Below are positions 9,738 through 20,797 of a stretch of DNA of 64,000 nt, piece after piece. Where the stretch lies: NCBI RefSeq assembly GCF_001426945.1, contig NZ_LMFS01000003.1, positions 95,108 to 159,107 on the forward strand, given 5' to 3'. The notes under the pieces are model-generated. The model was not told where the DNA came from, ran no database searches, and saw only the letters and a list, made by a program, of their open reading frames with translations. This DNA comes from Pseudolabrys sp. Root1462 (GTDB lineage Bacteria > Pseudomonadota > Alphaproteobacteria > Rhizobiales > Xanthobacteraceae). Position numbers and translations under genes: made by a program. Numbering within the stretch: position 1 is the stretch's first letter; the number at the start of each line of letters is the position of its first letter.

Positions 9738-9837
9738 AACCGCGGAATTGCAAAAAAGCGCCCGGATACCCATCTAATTTGCGGTATTCATGGGCGAAAA
9801 ACCGGGCTAAGCCGGGCGCACCGCAACGAGGTTTCCT

Positions 9838-10746
9838 ATGGCGATGCTGGATATGGGTGGCGATACGGCAGCGGCCGACGGCGTGATCCGGGATGTGACC
9901 ACGCAGACTTTCATGAAGGACGTCATCGAGGCGTCCAAGACCCAGCCGGTGCTGGTCGATTTCTGGGCCCCCTGGTGCGGCCCGTGCAAACAGCTTACGC
10001 CGGTGCTCGAGAAGGTCGTCAAGAACGCCAAGGGCAAGGTCAAGCTTGCCAAGATGGACATCGACAAGAACCCTGAGGTTCCGGGGCAGATGGGCATCCA
10101 GTCGATTCCGGCCGTGATCGCCTTCGTCAACGGCCAGCCAGTCGATGGCTTCATGGGCGCGCTGCCGGAGGCGCAAGTCGTTGCGTTCCTCGAGCGTCTC
10201 ACCAAGGGCAAGATCGAGGATGAAGGCGAAGACCTGCTGAAGGCAGCGGAGACGGCGCTGGCGGAAGGCGATGCCGCCGCCGCGGCGGATATCTACGCAC
10301 AGCTCCTCGCGCAGGATTCATCCAATATCGTCGCGCTCGCCGGTCTGGCGCGCTGCTATGTCGCCACCGGCAATTTCGAGCAGGCCAAGAAGACCCTCGC
10401 CATGATCCCCGAGGCCAAGCAGAACGACGCTGCGGTCGCCGCCGCGCGCGCTGCGCTGGATCTGGCGATGCAGGCGGAAGCCGCCGGCCCGGCCGACGAA
10501 CTGCAGAAGAAGGTGGACGCCAATCCGCTCGACCATCAGGCGCGGTCCGATCTCGCCGCCGCGCTCAACGCCGCGGGCAAGCGCCTGGAGGCGGCCGACC
10601 AGTTGCTGGCCATCGTCAAGAAAGATCGCAAGTGGAATGACGACGGCGCGCGCAAGCAGCTCGTTCAGTTGTTCGAAGCCTGGGGCGCCACCGATCCGGC
10701 GACGCTCGAAGGCCGCAAGAAGCTGTCATCGTTACTGTTCTCGTGA
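9838..10746 (+). CDS. cnoX: CnoX-type thioredoxin/TPR co-chaperone (YbbN family)
   Basis: The 302-residue protein has an N-terminal thioredoxin fold (about residues 20-120) followed by a TPR-like C-terminal half (about 135-295). The motif WAPWCGPCK gives a full CGPC active site, so unlike E. coli CnoX (SQHC) this one should be redox-active. CnoX proteins hold unfolding clients and pass them to GroEL. The C-terminal half has alternating alanine-rich helices such as AETALAEGDAAAAADIY. It leads a run of plus-strand genes with the Lon-domain protein (57 bases on) and the Trm112-like protein. The start ATG is preceded by a weak CGAGG. Confidence 0.9.
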   Translation: MAMLDMGGDTAAADGVIRDVTTQTFMKDVIEASKTQPVLVDFWAPWCGPCKQLTPVLEKVVKNAKGKVKLAKMDIDKNPEVPGQMGIQSIPAVIAFVNGQPVDGFMGALPEAQVVAFLERLTKGKIEDEGEDLLKAAETALAEGDAAAAADIYAQLLAQDSSNIVALAGLARCYVATGNFEQAKKTLAMIPEAKQNDAAVAAARAALDLAMQAEAAGPADELQKKVDANPLDHQARSDLAAALNAAGKRLEAADQLLAIVKKDRKWNDDGARKQLVQLFEAWGATDPATLEGRKKLSSLLFS

Positions 10747-10802
10747 GCCGCGCGGGCCTGTGAGCCCGTGCGCAGTGGCATCGTCAGCGCCGAGAAGGTT
10801 GT

Positions 10803-11471
10803 ATGCCCATCAACGCGCGATATCGCGGACCCAGCGATCTTCCGGCCATCCTTCCGGTGTTTCCGCTGGCCGGTGCTCTGCTGTTGCCGCGCGGCCAGTT
10901 GCCGCTCAATATTTTCGAGCCGCGCTATCTCGCGATGGTCGATGACGCGCTGCGCGACGGCCACCGCCTCATCGGCATGATCCAGCCGGACGGCATTCAA
11001 GAGGCCGAGCCGCCGGCTCTGTTTCATACCGGCTGCGTCGGCCGCATCACCCAGCTCGCCGAAAGCGGCGATGGCCGCTACATCATCGAACTCACCGGCA
11101 TCTCGCGCTTCCGAATCCAGGAAGAGCTCACGGTGAACACCGACTACCGCCAGTGCCGCGTCGATTACATGCCGTTCATTGACGACTTCATCGCCCGCAA
11201 GGGCGAGGATGACGTCGATCGCGATTCATTGCTGCGCGCCCTCACCGCGTTCATGAACGCCAACGAGATGCAGGCGGACTGGAACGACATCGCCCAGGCG
11301 CCGACCGAGGCGCTCGTCAACGGCCTGTCGATGATGTCGCCCTATGGCGCCGCCGAGAAGCAGGCGCTGCTGGAGGCTCCGGACCTCAAGACCCGCGCCG
11401 AACTCCTGGTCGCGATTACCGAAATCGAACTCGCCAAGAAGAACATCGAAGGCGAGCCGCCGCTGCAATAG
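10803..11471 (+). CDS. LON substrate-binding (N-terminal) domain protein
   Basis: The 222-residue protein matches the isolated LON N-terminal domain. Visible marks are LPAILPVFPLAGALLLPRGQLPLNIFEPRYLAMVDDAL in the first third, GCVGRITQ in the middle and helical content at the C-terminus. There is no AAA+ or protease domain, so it is not Lon itself. The molecular role of these stand-alone proteins is not established. GAGAAGG precedes the ATG. In alphaproteobacteria this gene is commonly next to the thioredoxin/TPR gene and a Trm112-like gene, as here, which supports an operon. Confidence 0.9.
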   Translation: MPINARYRGPSDLPAILPVFPLAGALLLPRGQLPLNIFEPRYLAMVDDALRDGHRLIGMIQPDGIQEAEPPALFHTGCVGRITQLAESGDGRYIIELTGISRFRIQEELTVNTDYRQCRVDYMPFIDDFIARKGEDDVDRDSLLRALTAFMNANEMQADWNDIAQAPTEALVNGLSMMSPYGAAEKQALLEAPDLKTRAELLVAITEIELAKKNIEGEPPLQ

Positions 11472-11525
11472 CGGCCTTTCGCGGGCCGTGTATAATGGCC
11501 CCAGACCTTCCGCCGGAACCTCCGC

Positions 11526-11729
11526 ATGTCCGCCATTCCCTCGACCGAACGCCCTGCCAACAGCGTCGATCCGAAGCTTCTCGAGATCCTGGTCTGCCCG
11601 CTGACCAAGACCACGCTCGAATACGATTCGACACGTAACGAGCTGATCTCGCGCAAGGCCAAGCTCGCTTATCCGATCCGTGACGGCATTCCGATCATGC
11701 TGCCGGAAGAAGCGCGGCGGTTGGATTAG
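11526..11729 (+). CDS. Trm112-like small protein (YcaR/UPF0434 family)
   Basis: The 67-residue protein has the family core [17 protein letters not shown], then [20 protein letters not shown]. In other organisms Trm112-like proteins activate methyltransferases, but the bacterial short forms lack an assigned partner. Only one cysteine of the ancestral zinc site remains (VCP). It follows the LON-domain gene by 54 bases, and TATAAT lies 30 bases upstream at 11491, possibly an internal promoter without a good -35 element. Confidence 0.9.
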   Translation: MSAIPSTERPANSVDPKLLEILVCPLTKTTLEYDSTRNELISRKAKLAYPIRDGIPIMLPEEARRLD

Positions 11730-11809
11730 ACCTCGCGGCGGCCGTCATCATAGGCACGGGTGATCCCGGCACCACGGCCGGTACGATTTAAAAAGGACAG
11801 AGCGTACCG

Positions 11810-11831
11810 ATGCCCCGTTTGCGCGGGGCAT
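11810..11831. repeat. Short perfect hairpin upstream of GST gene
   Basis: ATGCCCCG and CGGGGCAT flank a six-base loop TTTGCG, 27 bases before the GST start. No T-run follows, so it could act in the leader of the GST messenger or simply be a repeat remnant. It shares the CCCCG-(T)TTGCG-CGGGG style of the repeat at 5896-5963. Confidence 0.5.
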
Positions 11832-11857
11832 GAAGGCGCGAAATAGGGAGCAAGCAC

Positions 11858-12487
11858 ATGATCAAGATCTGGGGCCGCAACACGTCGTCGAACGTGCAGA
11901 AGGCGATGTGGGCCGTCGGCGAACTGGGCCTCGCGCATCAGCGCATCGATGTCGGCGGCGCCTTCGGCCAGACCCGCGAGCCGAAATATCTGGCGATGAA
12001 CCCGAACGGTCTGGTGCCGACGCTGGAGGAAGAAGACGGCTTCACGATGTGGGAGTCGAATTCGATCGTGCGCTACCTCGCCGGCAAGCACGACAAGACC
12101 GGCGCGCTCGAGCCGAAGGACCCGCATGCGCGCGGCCTCGCCAGCCAGTGGATGGATTGGCAGTTGTCCGTGGTCGGCCCCGCCATCACGCCGGTGTTCT
12201 GGGGCCTCATTCGCACGCCGCCGGAAAAGCGCGACATGAACGCGATCAAGGCCGGCCGCGACAAGACCGTCGATGCCATGAAGATCCTCGACGCGCAGCT
12301 CGGCAAGACCGAATACGTCGCCGGCCCGGCCTTCTCCTACGGCGACATCCCGGTCGGCGTCATGTGCTATCGCTTCGTTCAGCTCGTGACGGATCGCCCG
12401 GCAATGCCGAACCTCGATCGCTGGTACGCCGCGGTCTCATCGCGTCCGGCGTTCAAGGATCAGGTCGGCAGCGTGCCGCTGTCGTAA
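11858..12487 (+). CDS. Glutathione S-transferase family protein
   Basis: The 209-residue two-domain GST has an N-terminal thioredoxin-like fold with NTSSNVQK near residue 10 (candidate catalytic serine), the cis-proline loop GLVPTLEE, and WESNSIVRYLA for glutathione binding. The C-terminal helical domain contains MDWQLSVVGPAI and the N-capping-like GDIPVGVM segment. Such proteins conjugate glutathione to electrophiles or reduce peroxides; the substrate is unknown. GGGAG stands eight bases upstream of the ATG. It runs convergent with the hydroxylase gene. Confidence 0.9.
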   Translation: MIKIWGRNTSSNVQKAMWAVGELGLAHQRIDVGGAFGQTREPKYLAMNPNGLVPTLEEEDGFTMWESNSIVRYLAGKHDKTGALEPKDPHARGLASQWMDWQLSVVGPAITPVFWGLIRTPPEKRDMNAIKAGRDKTVDAMKILDAQLGKTEYVAGPAFSYGDIPVGVMCYRFVQLVTDRPAMPNLDRWYAAVSSRPAFKDQVGSVPLS

Positions 12488-12552
12488 GATTTTGGCGAGC
12501 CTGAGTCTTGTCGTGGCCGATGACAGACTGAGTCAAGCGGCCAAAGCCGCAG

Positions 12553-13785
12553 TTAAACCATCTCCCCGCGCATCAGCTTCGGCACGTCGCCGGTGATGCC
12601 GGCTGCCTCGCGGATGAAAACGCGCTTGAGCGCCGGCACGCGCTCGACCATGCCGAGACCGACATCGCGCGCCAGCCGCAGCACATCGGAGTGGTTGGAG
12701 AACAGCTTGTTGAGGCCGTCGGTGGCGACGCCCATGGTCATGGTGTCGAAGCGACGCCAGCGCTGATAACGCTCCAGCACCTGCAGCCCGCCGATATCGA
12801 GGCCGAGCCGCGCTGCATCGGCGATGGCCTCGGCCAGCGCCGCGACATCGCGCAGGCCCATATTGAGGCCCTGGCCCGCGATCGGATGGATGACATGCGC
12901 AGCATCGCCGATCAGCGCCAGACGTTCGCCGATAAACGAGCGTGCCGTGTAAAGCCCAAGCGGGAAGGCGCGGCGCGGACCGACGACCTTGATGTCGCCG
13001 AGATGCAGGCCGAAGCGCTTTTCCAGCTCGGCGTGAAATTCTTCATCCGGCAGCGCGACGATGCGATCGGCTTCGTGCGACGCTTCCGTCCACACGATCG
13101 ATACGCGATTGCCGGTCAGCGGCAGGATGGCGAACGGTCCGGCCGGCAGGAAGTGCTCTTCGGCGCAGCCATGATGCGGACGCTCATGTGCCACCGTGGT
13201 GACGATGCCGGACTGATTGTAGCTCCAGCCGTGGAAGGCGATGCCGGCATGCTCGCGGATCGCCGAACGCGCGCCGTCGGCGCCGACAAGAAGTCTGGCT
13301 TTGATCTCGCTTCCATCGGCGAGCAAAGCCGTCACGCTGTTGGGTGCGGTATCGAAACTCGCGACGGCGGTGGCGCGCAGATCGATCCCCGCGTCCTTCG
13401 CGCATGCGACCAAGGCGTCGATGAGATGCCGGTTTTCGATCATGTGGGCGAACGGTTCGCCCTCCTCGACGTCTCCACCGAAGGTCAGGAAGGTCGGCCG
13501 CACCGCGTCGTCGAGTTTTGAATCGGTGACAACCATGTCGAGGATCGGCTGCGCGCCGTCAGCCACGGCGTCCCAGACGCCGATGGCCTCGAACAGGCGG
13601 CGGGCTGCGGCGGCGATCGCGGTCGAGCGCGGATCCTTCGACGGCGTCTGCGCCAGGGCCGGATCGGCCACCGTGATGGCAAAGCGCTCACCCAAGGCCT
13701 GGCGCAGGGCAATGGCGAGGGCGAGGCCCGCGAAGCCGGCGCCGCCGATGATCAGATCCACGCGATTTGCTTGCGAATTCGGCAT
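12553..13785 (-). CDS. UbiH/UbiF/COQ6-family FAD monooxygenase (ubiquinone ring hydroxylase)
   Basis: The 410-residue flavoprotein has an N-terminal dinucleotide fold GGAGFAGLALA, the middle VGADGARSAIR (the DG motif), and the FAD-ribityl motif IGDAAHVIHPIAGQGLNMG near residue 290. This pattern defines the aromatic-ring hydroxylases that act in ubiquinone synthesis. Which ring position it hydroxylates (UbiH, UbiF or an alphaproteobacterial UbiL-type) cannot be decided by eye. The open frame runs upstream to 14598, but MPNSQANRV at 13785 is the first family-like start, and everything before it overlaps the divergent tesB gene. Confidence 0.9.
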   Translation of the reverse strand: MPNSQANRVDLIIGGAGFAGLALAIALRQALGERFAITVADPALAQTPSKDPRSTAIAAAARRLFEAIGVWDAVADGAQPILDMVVTDSKLDDAVRPTFLTFGGDVEEGEPFAHMIENRHLIDALVACAKDAGIDLRATAVASFDTAPNSVTALLADGSEIKARLLVGADGARSAIREHAGIAFHGWSYNQSGIVTTVAHERPHHGCAEEHFLPAGPFAILPLTGNRVSIVWTEASHEADRIVALPDEEFHAELEKRFGLHLGDIKVVGPRRAFPLGLYTARSFIGERLALIGDAAHVIHPIAGQGLNMGLRDVAALAEAIADAARLGLDIGGLQVLERYQRWRRFDTMTMGVATDGLNKLFSNHSDVLRLARDVGLGMVERVPALKRVFIREAAGITGDVPKLMRGEMV

Positions 13786-13887
13786 GTTCGGATGCTTTCC
13801 AGACCCGGTCCCGGGGTCTTCCTTGTCAAACCCGGCACAGCATAGCAGGTTGGGGTCGACGTTTGAGCCCCGCCCGGACCCTACCTC

Positions 13888-15193
<1,306 letters not shown>

Positions 15194-15256
15194 AAGGTCA
15201 ATTCTGAAGCCAACTAACGCCTAAAACATAACGTCAATCCTGCCGGGGGACATGAC

Positions 15257-16585
15257 ATGCCTACACTGCGCTCGCGCGCAGCCGCGATGGCGGCTGCGTG
15301 CCTCTTCGTTGCGTTCGCTACGCCAGCCGCCTTCGCTCAAACCACCGAACCGCCGATCGACAAGGCCGATACGGCCTGGATGATCGCGGCCAGCGGCCTC
15401 GTCCTGATGATGACGATTCCGGGACTCGCCCTCTTCTACGCCGGCATGGTGCGCAAGAAGAATGTGCTCGCCACCATGGCGCAAAGCATGTCGGCGACGT
15501 TCCTGGTGTCGATCCTGTGGGCGGTCGCCGGCTACAGCCTGACCTTCGGAGGCAACGGCGCCTTCATCGGCAACATCGATCGCGTCTTTCTCAATGGCCT
15601 GACGCTGTCCGGAGTCTCCGCCTTCGCGCCGACGATTCCGGAGAGCCTGTTCATGCTCTACCAGATGACCTTCGCCGTTATCACGGTGGCGCTGGTCGCC
15701 GGGTCGGTCGCCGATCGCATGCGGTTCTCGGCGTTTCTGCTGTTCGGCGTGTTCTGGCTGTTTCTCGTCTATGTGCCGCTGGCGCACTGGGTCTGGGGCG
15801 GCGGCTTCCTCGGCCAGGCCGGCGTCGTTGATTTCGCCGGCGGCCTGGTGGTTCATCTCAGTGCCGGCACCGCCGGCCTCGTCGCCGCGCTCGTCGTCGG
15901 TAAGCGTCGCGGCTATGGCGAGGAAAACCTGGCGCCTCACGATCTCTCGCTGGCGGTGATCGGCACGGGTTTGTTGTGGGTCGGCTGGATGGGCTTCAAC
16001 GGCGGCTCGGCGCTCGGCGCCAATGGCCGCGCCGTGATGGCGATTACCTCGACGCATCTCGCCGCCAGCGCTGGCGCCTTCACCTGGATGGCCATCGAAT
16101 GGTGGACGCGCGGCAAGCCGTCAGTGCTCGGCATCATCTCCGGCGCCGTCGCCGGGCTCGGCACCATCACGCCGGCCTCGGGCTTCGTCCTGCCGATGCA
16201 GGGGATCCTGATCGGCGTGATCGCCGGCGGCGTCTGCTTCTGGGCCTGTACCTCATTGAAGCTGCGCCTCGGCTACGACGACTCGCTCGATGTCTTCGGC
16301 GTCCATGGTATCGGCGGTCTGATCGGGACGCTGATGGTCGGCGTGTTCGCAGTCGGCTCGCTGTCGGCCAGTCCTGACTTGCCGAACGGCGTTCGTGGCC
16401 TGCTCGAGGGCAACGCCCACCAGTTACTGCTGCAGTTCTACGGCGTCGCCGTCACACTCATCTGGTCCGGCGGGCTGACATTCATCATTCTTAAGGCGAT
16501 CGGCGGCCTCGTGCCGCTGCGCGTCCGCCACGAAGACGAGATCATCGGTCTCGATGTCAGCCAGCACGGCGAGGCACTGCAGTAA
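15257..16585 (+). CDS. amtB: Ammonium transporter AmtB (first copy)
   Basis: The 442-residue inner-membrane channel has an N-terminal signal-like segment ending PAAFAQ, followed by 11 membrane helices. The conduction-pore histidines are visible in GGLVVHLSAGTAG and DVFGVHGIGGLIG, and the Phe-gate region is YQMTFAVITVAL. The C-terminal tail GLDVSQHGEALQ is the part that contacts GlnK. It is paired with the glnK just upstream. A 305-base gap separates it from the second pair, so the second pair probably has its own promoter. Confidence 0.96.
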   Translation: MPTLRSRAAAMAAACLFVAFATPAAFAQTTEPPIDKADTAWMIAASGLVLMMTIPGLALFYAGMVRKKNVLATMAQSMSATFLVSILWAVAGYSLTFGGNGAFIGNIDRVFLNGLTLSGVSAFAPTIPESLFMLYQMTFAVITVALVAGSVADRMRFSAFLLFGVFWLFLVYVPLAHWVWGGGFLGQAGVVDFAGGLVVHLSAGTAGLVAALVVGKRRGYGEENLAPHDLSLAVIGTGLLWVGWMGFNGGSALGANGRAVMAITSTHLAASAGAFTWMAIEWWTRGKPSVLGIISGAVAGLGTITPASGFVLPMQGILIGVIAGGVCFWACTSLKLRLGYDDSLDVFGVHGIGGLIGTLMVGVFAVGSLSASPDLPNGVRGLLEGNAHQLLLQFYGVAVTLIWSGGLTFIILKAIGGLVPLRVRHEDEIIGLDVSQHGEALQ

Positions 16586-17229
<644 letters not shown>

Positions 17230-17266
17230 AGCAACCCGCACAAACATTACCGACAGGAGTTAGACC

Positions 17267-18613
17267 ATGACGTTCAAGAAAATCTCCAGTGGGGGGCTGC
17301 TAGCGCTCGCCGCACTGACCGTCGGCTTGATTGTCGCCGACGGCGCCTTCGCGCAGACGGCGGCACCGGCCGCTCCGGCTGCCGCGCCGGCCGCAGCAGC
17401 CGCCGCGCCGAAGCTCGACACCGGTGACACCGCCTGGATGCTCACCTCCACCGCGCTCGTTCTGATGATGACCATCCCGGGTCTCGGCCTGTTCTACGCC
17501 GGCATGGTGCGCAAGAAGAACGTGCTCGCGACCGTGATGCAGTCCTTCGCCATCACCTGCTTGGTGACGGTGCTGTGGATGATCATCGGCTACTCGCTCG
17601 CCTTCACCGAAGGCAGCGCGAACGCTTACCTCGGCAGCTTCTCCAAGCTGTTCCTCGCCGGCGTCGGTGCCGAAACCACGAACTCGCTCGCGGCGACGAT
17701 TCCCGAGACCGTGTTCATCATGTTCCAGATGACCTTCGCCATCATCACCCCGGCGCTGATCTGCGGCGCGTTTGCCGACCGCATGAAGTTCTCGGCGCTG
17801 ATGTGGTTCATCGGTCTGTGGCTGCTGTTCGTCTACTGCCCGATCGCGCACTGGGTCTGGGGCGGCGGCTTCCTCGGTTCGGCTGGCGTGCTCGACTTCG
17901 CCGGCGGCACTGTGGTGCACATCAACGCCGGTGTCGCCGGTCTGGTTTGCGCGCTCGTCCTCGGCAAGCGCAAGGGTTACGGCACCGTTTCGATGGCGCC
18001 CTACAACCTGGTCTACGCCTATATCGGCGCCGCCCTGCTGTGGGTCGGCTGGTTCGGCTTCAACGCCGGTTCGGCCGTTGCTTCGAATGCGCTCGCCGGT
18101 GCAGCCATGATCAACACCCAGGTTGCCACCGCCGCGGCGGCGCTGACCTGGATGTTCGCTGAGTGGATCATCACCAAGAAGCCGAGCGTGCTCGGCATCG
18201 TCTCCGGCGCGGTTGCCGGTCTCGTTGCCATCACCCCGGCCTCGGGCTTCGTCAATCCGACCGGCGCGCTGATCATCGGCATCATCGCCGGCGTCGGCTG
18301 CTACATCGCCGCGGTCCACGTGAAGAAGGCGCTGGGCTACGACGACTCGCTCGACGCCTTCGGCGTGCACGGCGTCGGCGGCATCATCGGCGCGATCCTC
18401 ACCGGCGTCTTCGCCGATGCGGCGGTCAACCCGCTCGGCAAGGATGGCAGCGTCATGACGCAGATCTACGGCGTCGGCGTCACGCTCATCTACACCGCGA
18501 TCGCGACGCTGATCATCCTCTACATCGTCAAGGCGGTGGTCGGCCTGCGTCCCAGCGAGCAGGGCGAAGAGGAAGGCCTCGACATCACGCTGCACGGCGA
18601 GACCGTGCAGTAA
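17267..18613 (+). CDS. amtB: Ammonium transporter AmtB (second copy)
   Basis: The 448-residue channel has a cleavable-looking N-terminus ending DGAFAQ, then an Ala/Pro-rich linker of about 25 residues before the first helix. Pore histidines lie in GGTVVHINAGVAG and DAFGVHGVGGIIG, and the gate region is FQMTFAIITPAL. The tail GLDITLHGETVQ matches the GlnK-contacting C-terminus. GACAGGAG precedes the start. This copy is closer to the well-studied AmtB sequences than the first. A strong terminator follows at 18698-18737. Confidence 0.96.
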   Translation: MTFKKISSGGLLALAALTVGLIVADGAFAQTAAPAAPAAAPAAAAAAPKLDTGDTAWMLTSTALVLMMTIPGLGLFYAGMVRKKNVLATVMQSFAITCLVTVLWMIIGYSLAFTEGSANAYLGSFSKLFLAGVGAETTNSLAATIPETVFIMFQMTFAIITPALICGAFADRMKFSALMWFIGLWLLFVYCPIAHWVWGGGFLGSAGVLDFAGGTVVHINAGVAGLVCALVLGKRKGYGTVSMAPYNLVYAYIGAALLWVGWFGFNAGSAVASNALAGAAMINTQVATAAAALTWMFAEWIITKKPSVLGIVSGAVAGLVAITPASGFVNPTGALIIGIIAGVGCYIAAVHVKKALGYDDSLDAFGVHGVGGIIGAILTGVFADAAVNPLGKDGSVMTQIYGVGVTLIYTAIATLIILYIVKAVVGLRPSEQGEEEGLDITLHGETVQ

Positions 18614-18697
18614 AACGAAACGGGAGACGTGGGCTTCACGTCCATGTCTCCCTCGCGCCAGCGGTAGGGGCGGAAACCCGGCACTGTCCCTCCCGTC

Positions 18698-18737
18698 GAG
18701 GCCCTCGGTTCGCAAGAACCGGGGGCCTCACTTTTTT
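18698..18737 (+). terminator. Rho-independent terminator after the second amtB
   Basis: A 14-base-pair stem (GAGGCCCTCGGTTC with GAACCGGGGGCCTC) closes on the tetraloop GCAA and is followed by CA and six T. It is the strongest terminator in the window and ends the nitrogen operon before the convergent chemoreceptor gene. Confidence 0.93.
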
Positions 18738-18785
18738 CAGGAGTGTCGTGGGCCGGCCGCCAAAGGCGGCGGCTAAGGCGACGAC

Positions 18786-20528
18786 CTAGAACTCTTTCCA
18801 GTCGTCGGCCTCGGGAGCGGCACGCTTGACCGCCGCACCGCCGCCGGAGGCGACGTGCTTGAGCTGCGGCATTGCCTTCTGCGGCTTTTTCACCGCGACC
18901 GGTCTGGCAATCGCGGCCGCTTTGGGCGCCGCCATCGGGGCGCGGGCGGGCGCGGAAGCCGCCCGCTGCCCGCCGGCTTCGATGCGGAAGAACGAAATCT
19001 GTTCGTCCATCGCCTGCGCCTGATGCTCGAGCGTCTTGGCGGTCGCCGAGTTCTCTTCGACCAGCGCGGAGTTCTGCTGGATCGCCTCGTCCATCTGCGC
19101 CAGCGCGCGGTTGATTTCCTCGATACCGGTGGCCTGCTCCGAACTCGCCTCGGCGATTTCGGCGACGACCGTGGTCATGCCCTTGATCGATTCGACGATC
19201 TCATTGAGCGAAACGCCGGCGCGATTCACGAGGTCGACGCCATCCTTCACCTGACCGCTCGAATTCGTGATGAGGTCGGTGATGTCCTTGGCCGCCTGCG
19301 AAGAGCGCTGCGCCAGGCTGCGCACTTCCGAAGCGACCACGGCGAAGCCGCGGCCGGCCTCGCCGGCGCGCGCGGCTTCCACCGCCGCGTTGAGCGCCAA
19401 AAGGTTGGTCTGTCGCGCAATCTCGTCGATGACGCCGATGATGTCGGAGATCTTGCGCGACGATTCTTCGATCTTGGCCATCGCCTGCACGGCCTGCACG
19501 ACCACCTGACCGCCGCGATCCGCCACTTCGCGGGTCGTACCGGCGGACCGGTTGGCTTCCTGGGCGTTGGTGGCGTTGCGCTTCACCGTCTGCGCCAGTT
19601 CCTGCATGGCGGCCGTGGTCTCTTCGAGGCTGGCCGCCTGCTCTTCAGTGCGCTGCGACAGATCGGTGGTGCTCGTCGAAATCTCGGCCGAGGCGTTGGT
19701 GACTTCGCCGCTCGCCTGCGTGATGGCGAGCATCGTCCCGGCGAGACGGTCCACCATCGCCCGGATCGCCGTCGTGATGCGGCCGATCTCGTCGTTGCCG
19801 CTGATTTCCGGCAGTTTCACCGCGAAATTGCCGCGCGACAGCTCCTCGACGATCGTGCTGAGCGAACCGAGGCGTGACACCCGGCTGTTGATGTTGCGGG
19901 CCACGAAGAAGGCGAGACCGCCGGTGATCACGGCGATGATCAGGCCGACCAACAAGGTGGCCGACAGCAGCTTGTCGCGGTCGATCGCGATGTCGTCGTT
20001 GTAGACGCCGGTGCCGACGATCCAGCCCCACGGCGCGAACAGCTTGATATATGAGGTCTTGCCGATCGGCTTGTCCGTGCCGGGCTTGGCCCAGTCATAG
20101 TCGACGAAGCCTTCGCCCTGCTCGCGGGCGATCTTCGTCATTTCCTGCACGAAGAACCTGCCGCTCGCGTCCTTGAACTGGCTCATATCCTTCCCGACCA
20201 TCTTCGGATTGCCGGGGTTGAGGACGTTGGTGCTGTCCATGCCGGTGACGAAGAAATAGTTGTCACCCTGGAAGCGCATGCTGGTCAGCGCATCGCCGGC
20301 GGCCTTCTTGGCCTGCTCTTCTGTCATTTTGCCGGCTTTGAAGAGGTCGTACTGCGCGGCCACCGCGCCATACGCCGCTTCGACAAGATTCTTGAGCTCG
20401 GCCTGGCGGCGCAAGGTCAGACCTTCCGAGGCCTTGTAGGTGTTAACCGCCCCCAGAACGAAGAGACCGGCCAGCGCCAGGACCACGATGCCGTAAAGGC
20501 GCGCCTGTAATCCGTAGAAGATTCGCAT
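18786..20528 (-). CDS. Methyl-accepting chemotaxis protein with single Cache sensor
   Basis: The 580-residue chemoreceptor has a first membrane helix near 8-30, a periplasmic sCache-type sensor (about 31-185, with [20 protein letters not shown] and [17 protein letters not shown]), and a second helix near 186-208. A HAMP linker and a long signalling domain follow, with the hairpin tip [22 protein letters not shown]. The last residues end DDWKEF, resembling the WxxxF pentapeptide that docks CheR/CheB. Cache proteins of this shape often bind small carboxylates. The start at 20528 has AAGGGG upstream; the longer frame is rejected. No other che gene is in the window. Confidence 0.94.
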   Translation of the reverse strand: MRIFYGLQARLYGIVVLALAGLFVLGAVNTYKASEGLTLRRQAELKNLVEAAYGAVAAQYDLFKAGKMTEEQAKKAAGDALTSMRFQGDNYFFVTGMDSTNVLNPGNPKMVGKDMSQFKDASGRFFVQEMTKIAREQGEGFVDYDWAKPGTDKPIGKTSYIKLFAPWGWIVGTGVYNDDIAIDRDKLLSATLLVGLIIAVITGGLAFFVARNINSRVSRLGSLSTIVEELSRGNFAVKLPEISGNDEIGRITTAIRAMVDRLAGTMLAITQASGEVTNASAEISTSTTDLSQRTEEQAASLEETTAAMQELAQTVKRNATNAQEANRSAGTTREVADRGGQVVVQAVQAMAKIEESSRKISDIIGVIDEIARQTNLLALNAAVEAARAGEAGRGFAVVASEVRSLAQRSSQAAKDITDLITNSSGQVKDGVDLVNRAGVSLNEIVESIKGMTTVVAEIAEASSEQATGIEEINRALAQMDEAIQQNSALVEENSATAKTLEHQAQAMDEQISFFRIEAGGQRAASAPARAPMAAPKAAAIARPVAVKKPQKAMPQLKHVASGGGAAVKRAAPEADDWKEF

Positions 20529-20797
20529 CAATAATGCCCCTTGACGGCCCGCCGCCGCCTGATCGTGCCCCTTGCACAACACCGGACCGGCCCGTCACCT
20601 CACGATCTGAGCGGAGGTCGGCCCGCGACGCGGTTAGCGCCACGTTATGGGTTCCGGTTAAATAAATGTTTGATCGGCCAATGCTGGCGAATAGACAAAC
20701 TGGATTAACAGTGCGGTGCGTTGGTGGGGACCGGCCGTCGATTGCCACCTGCGATTCCGCAGAACGATCTTGTTGTTTGATCGGAAGGTGCCGGATC

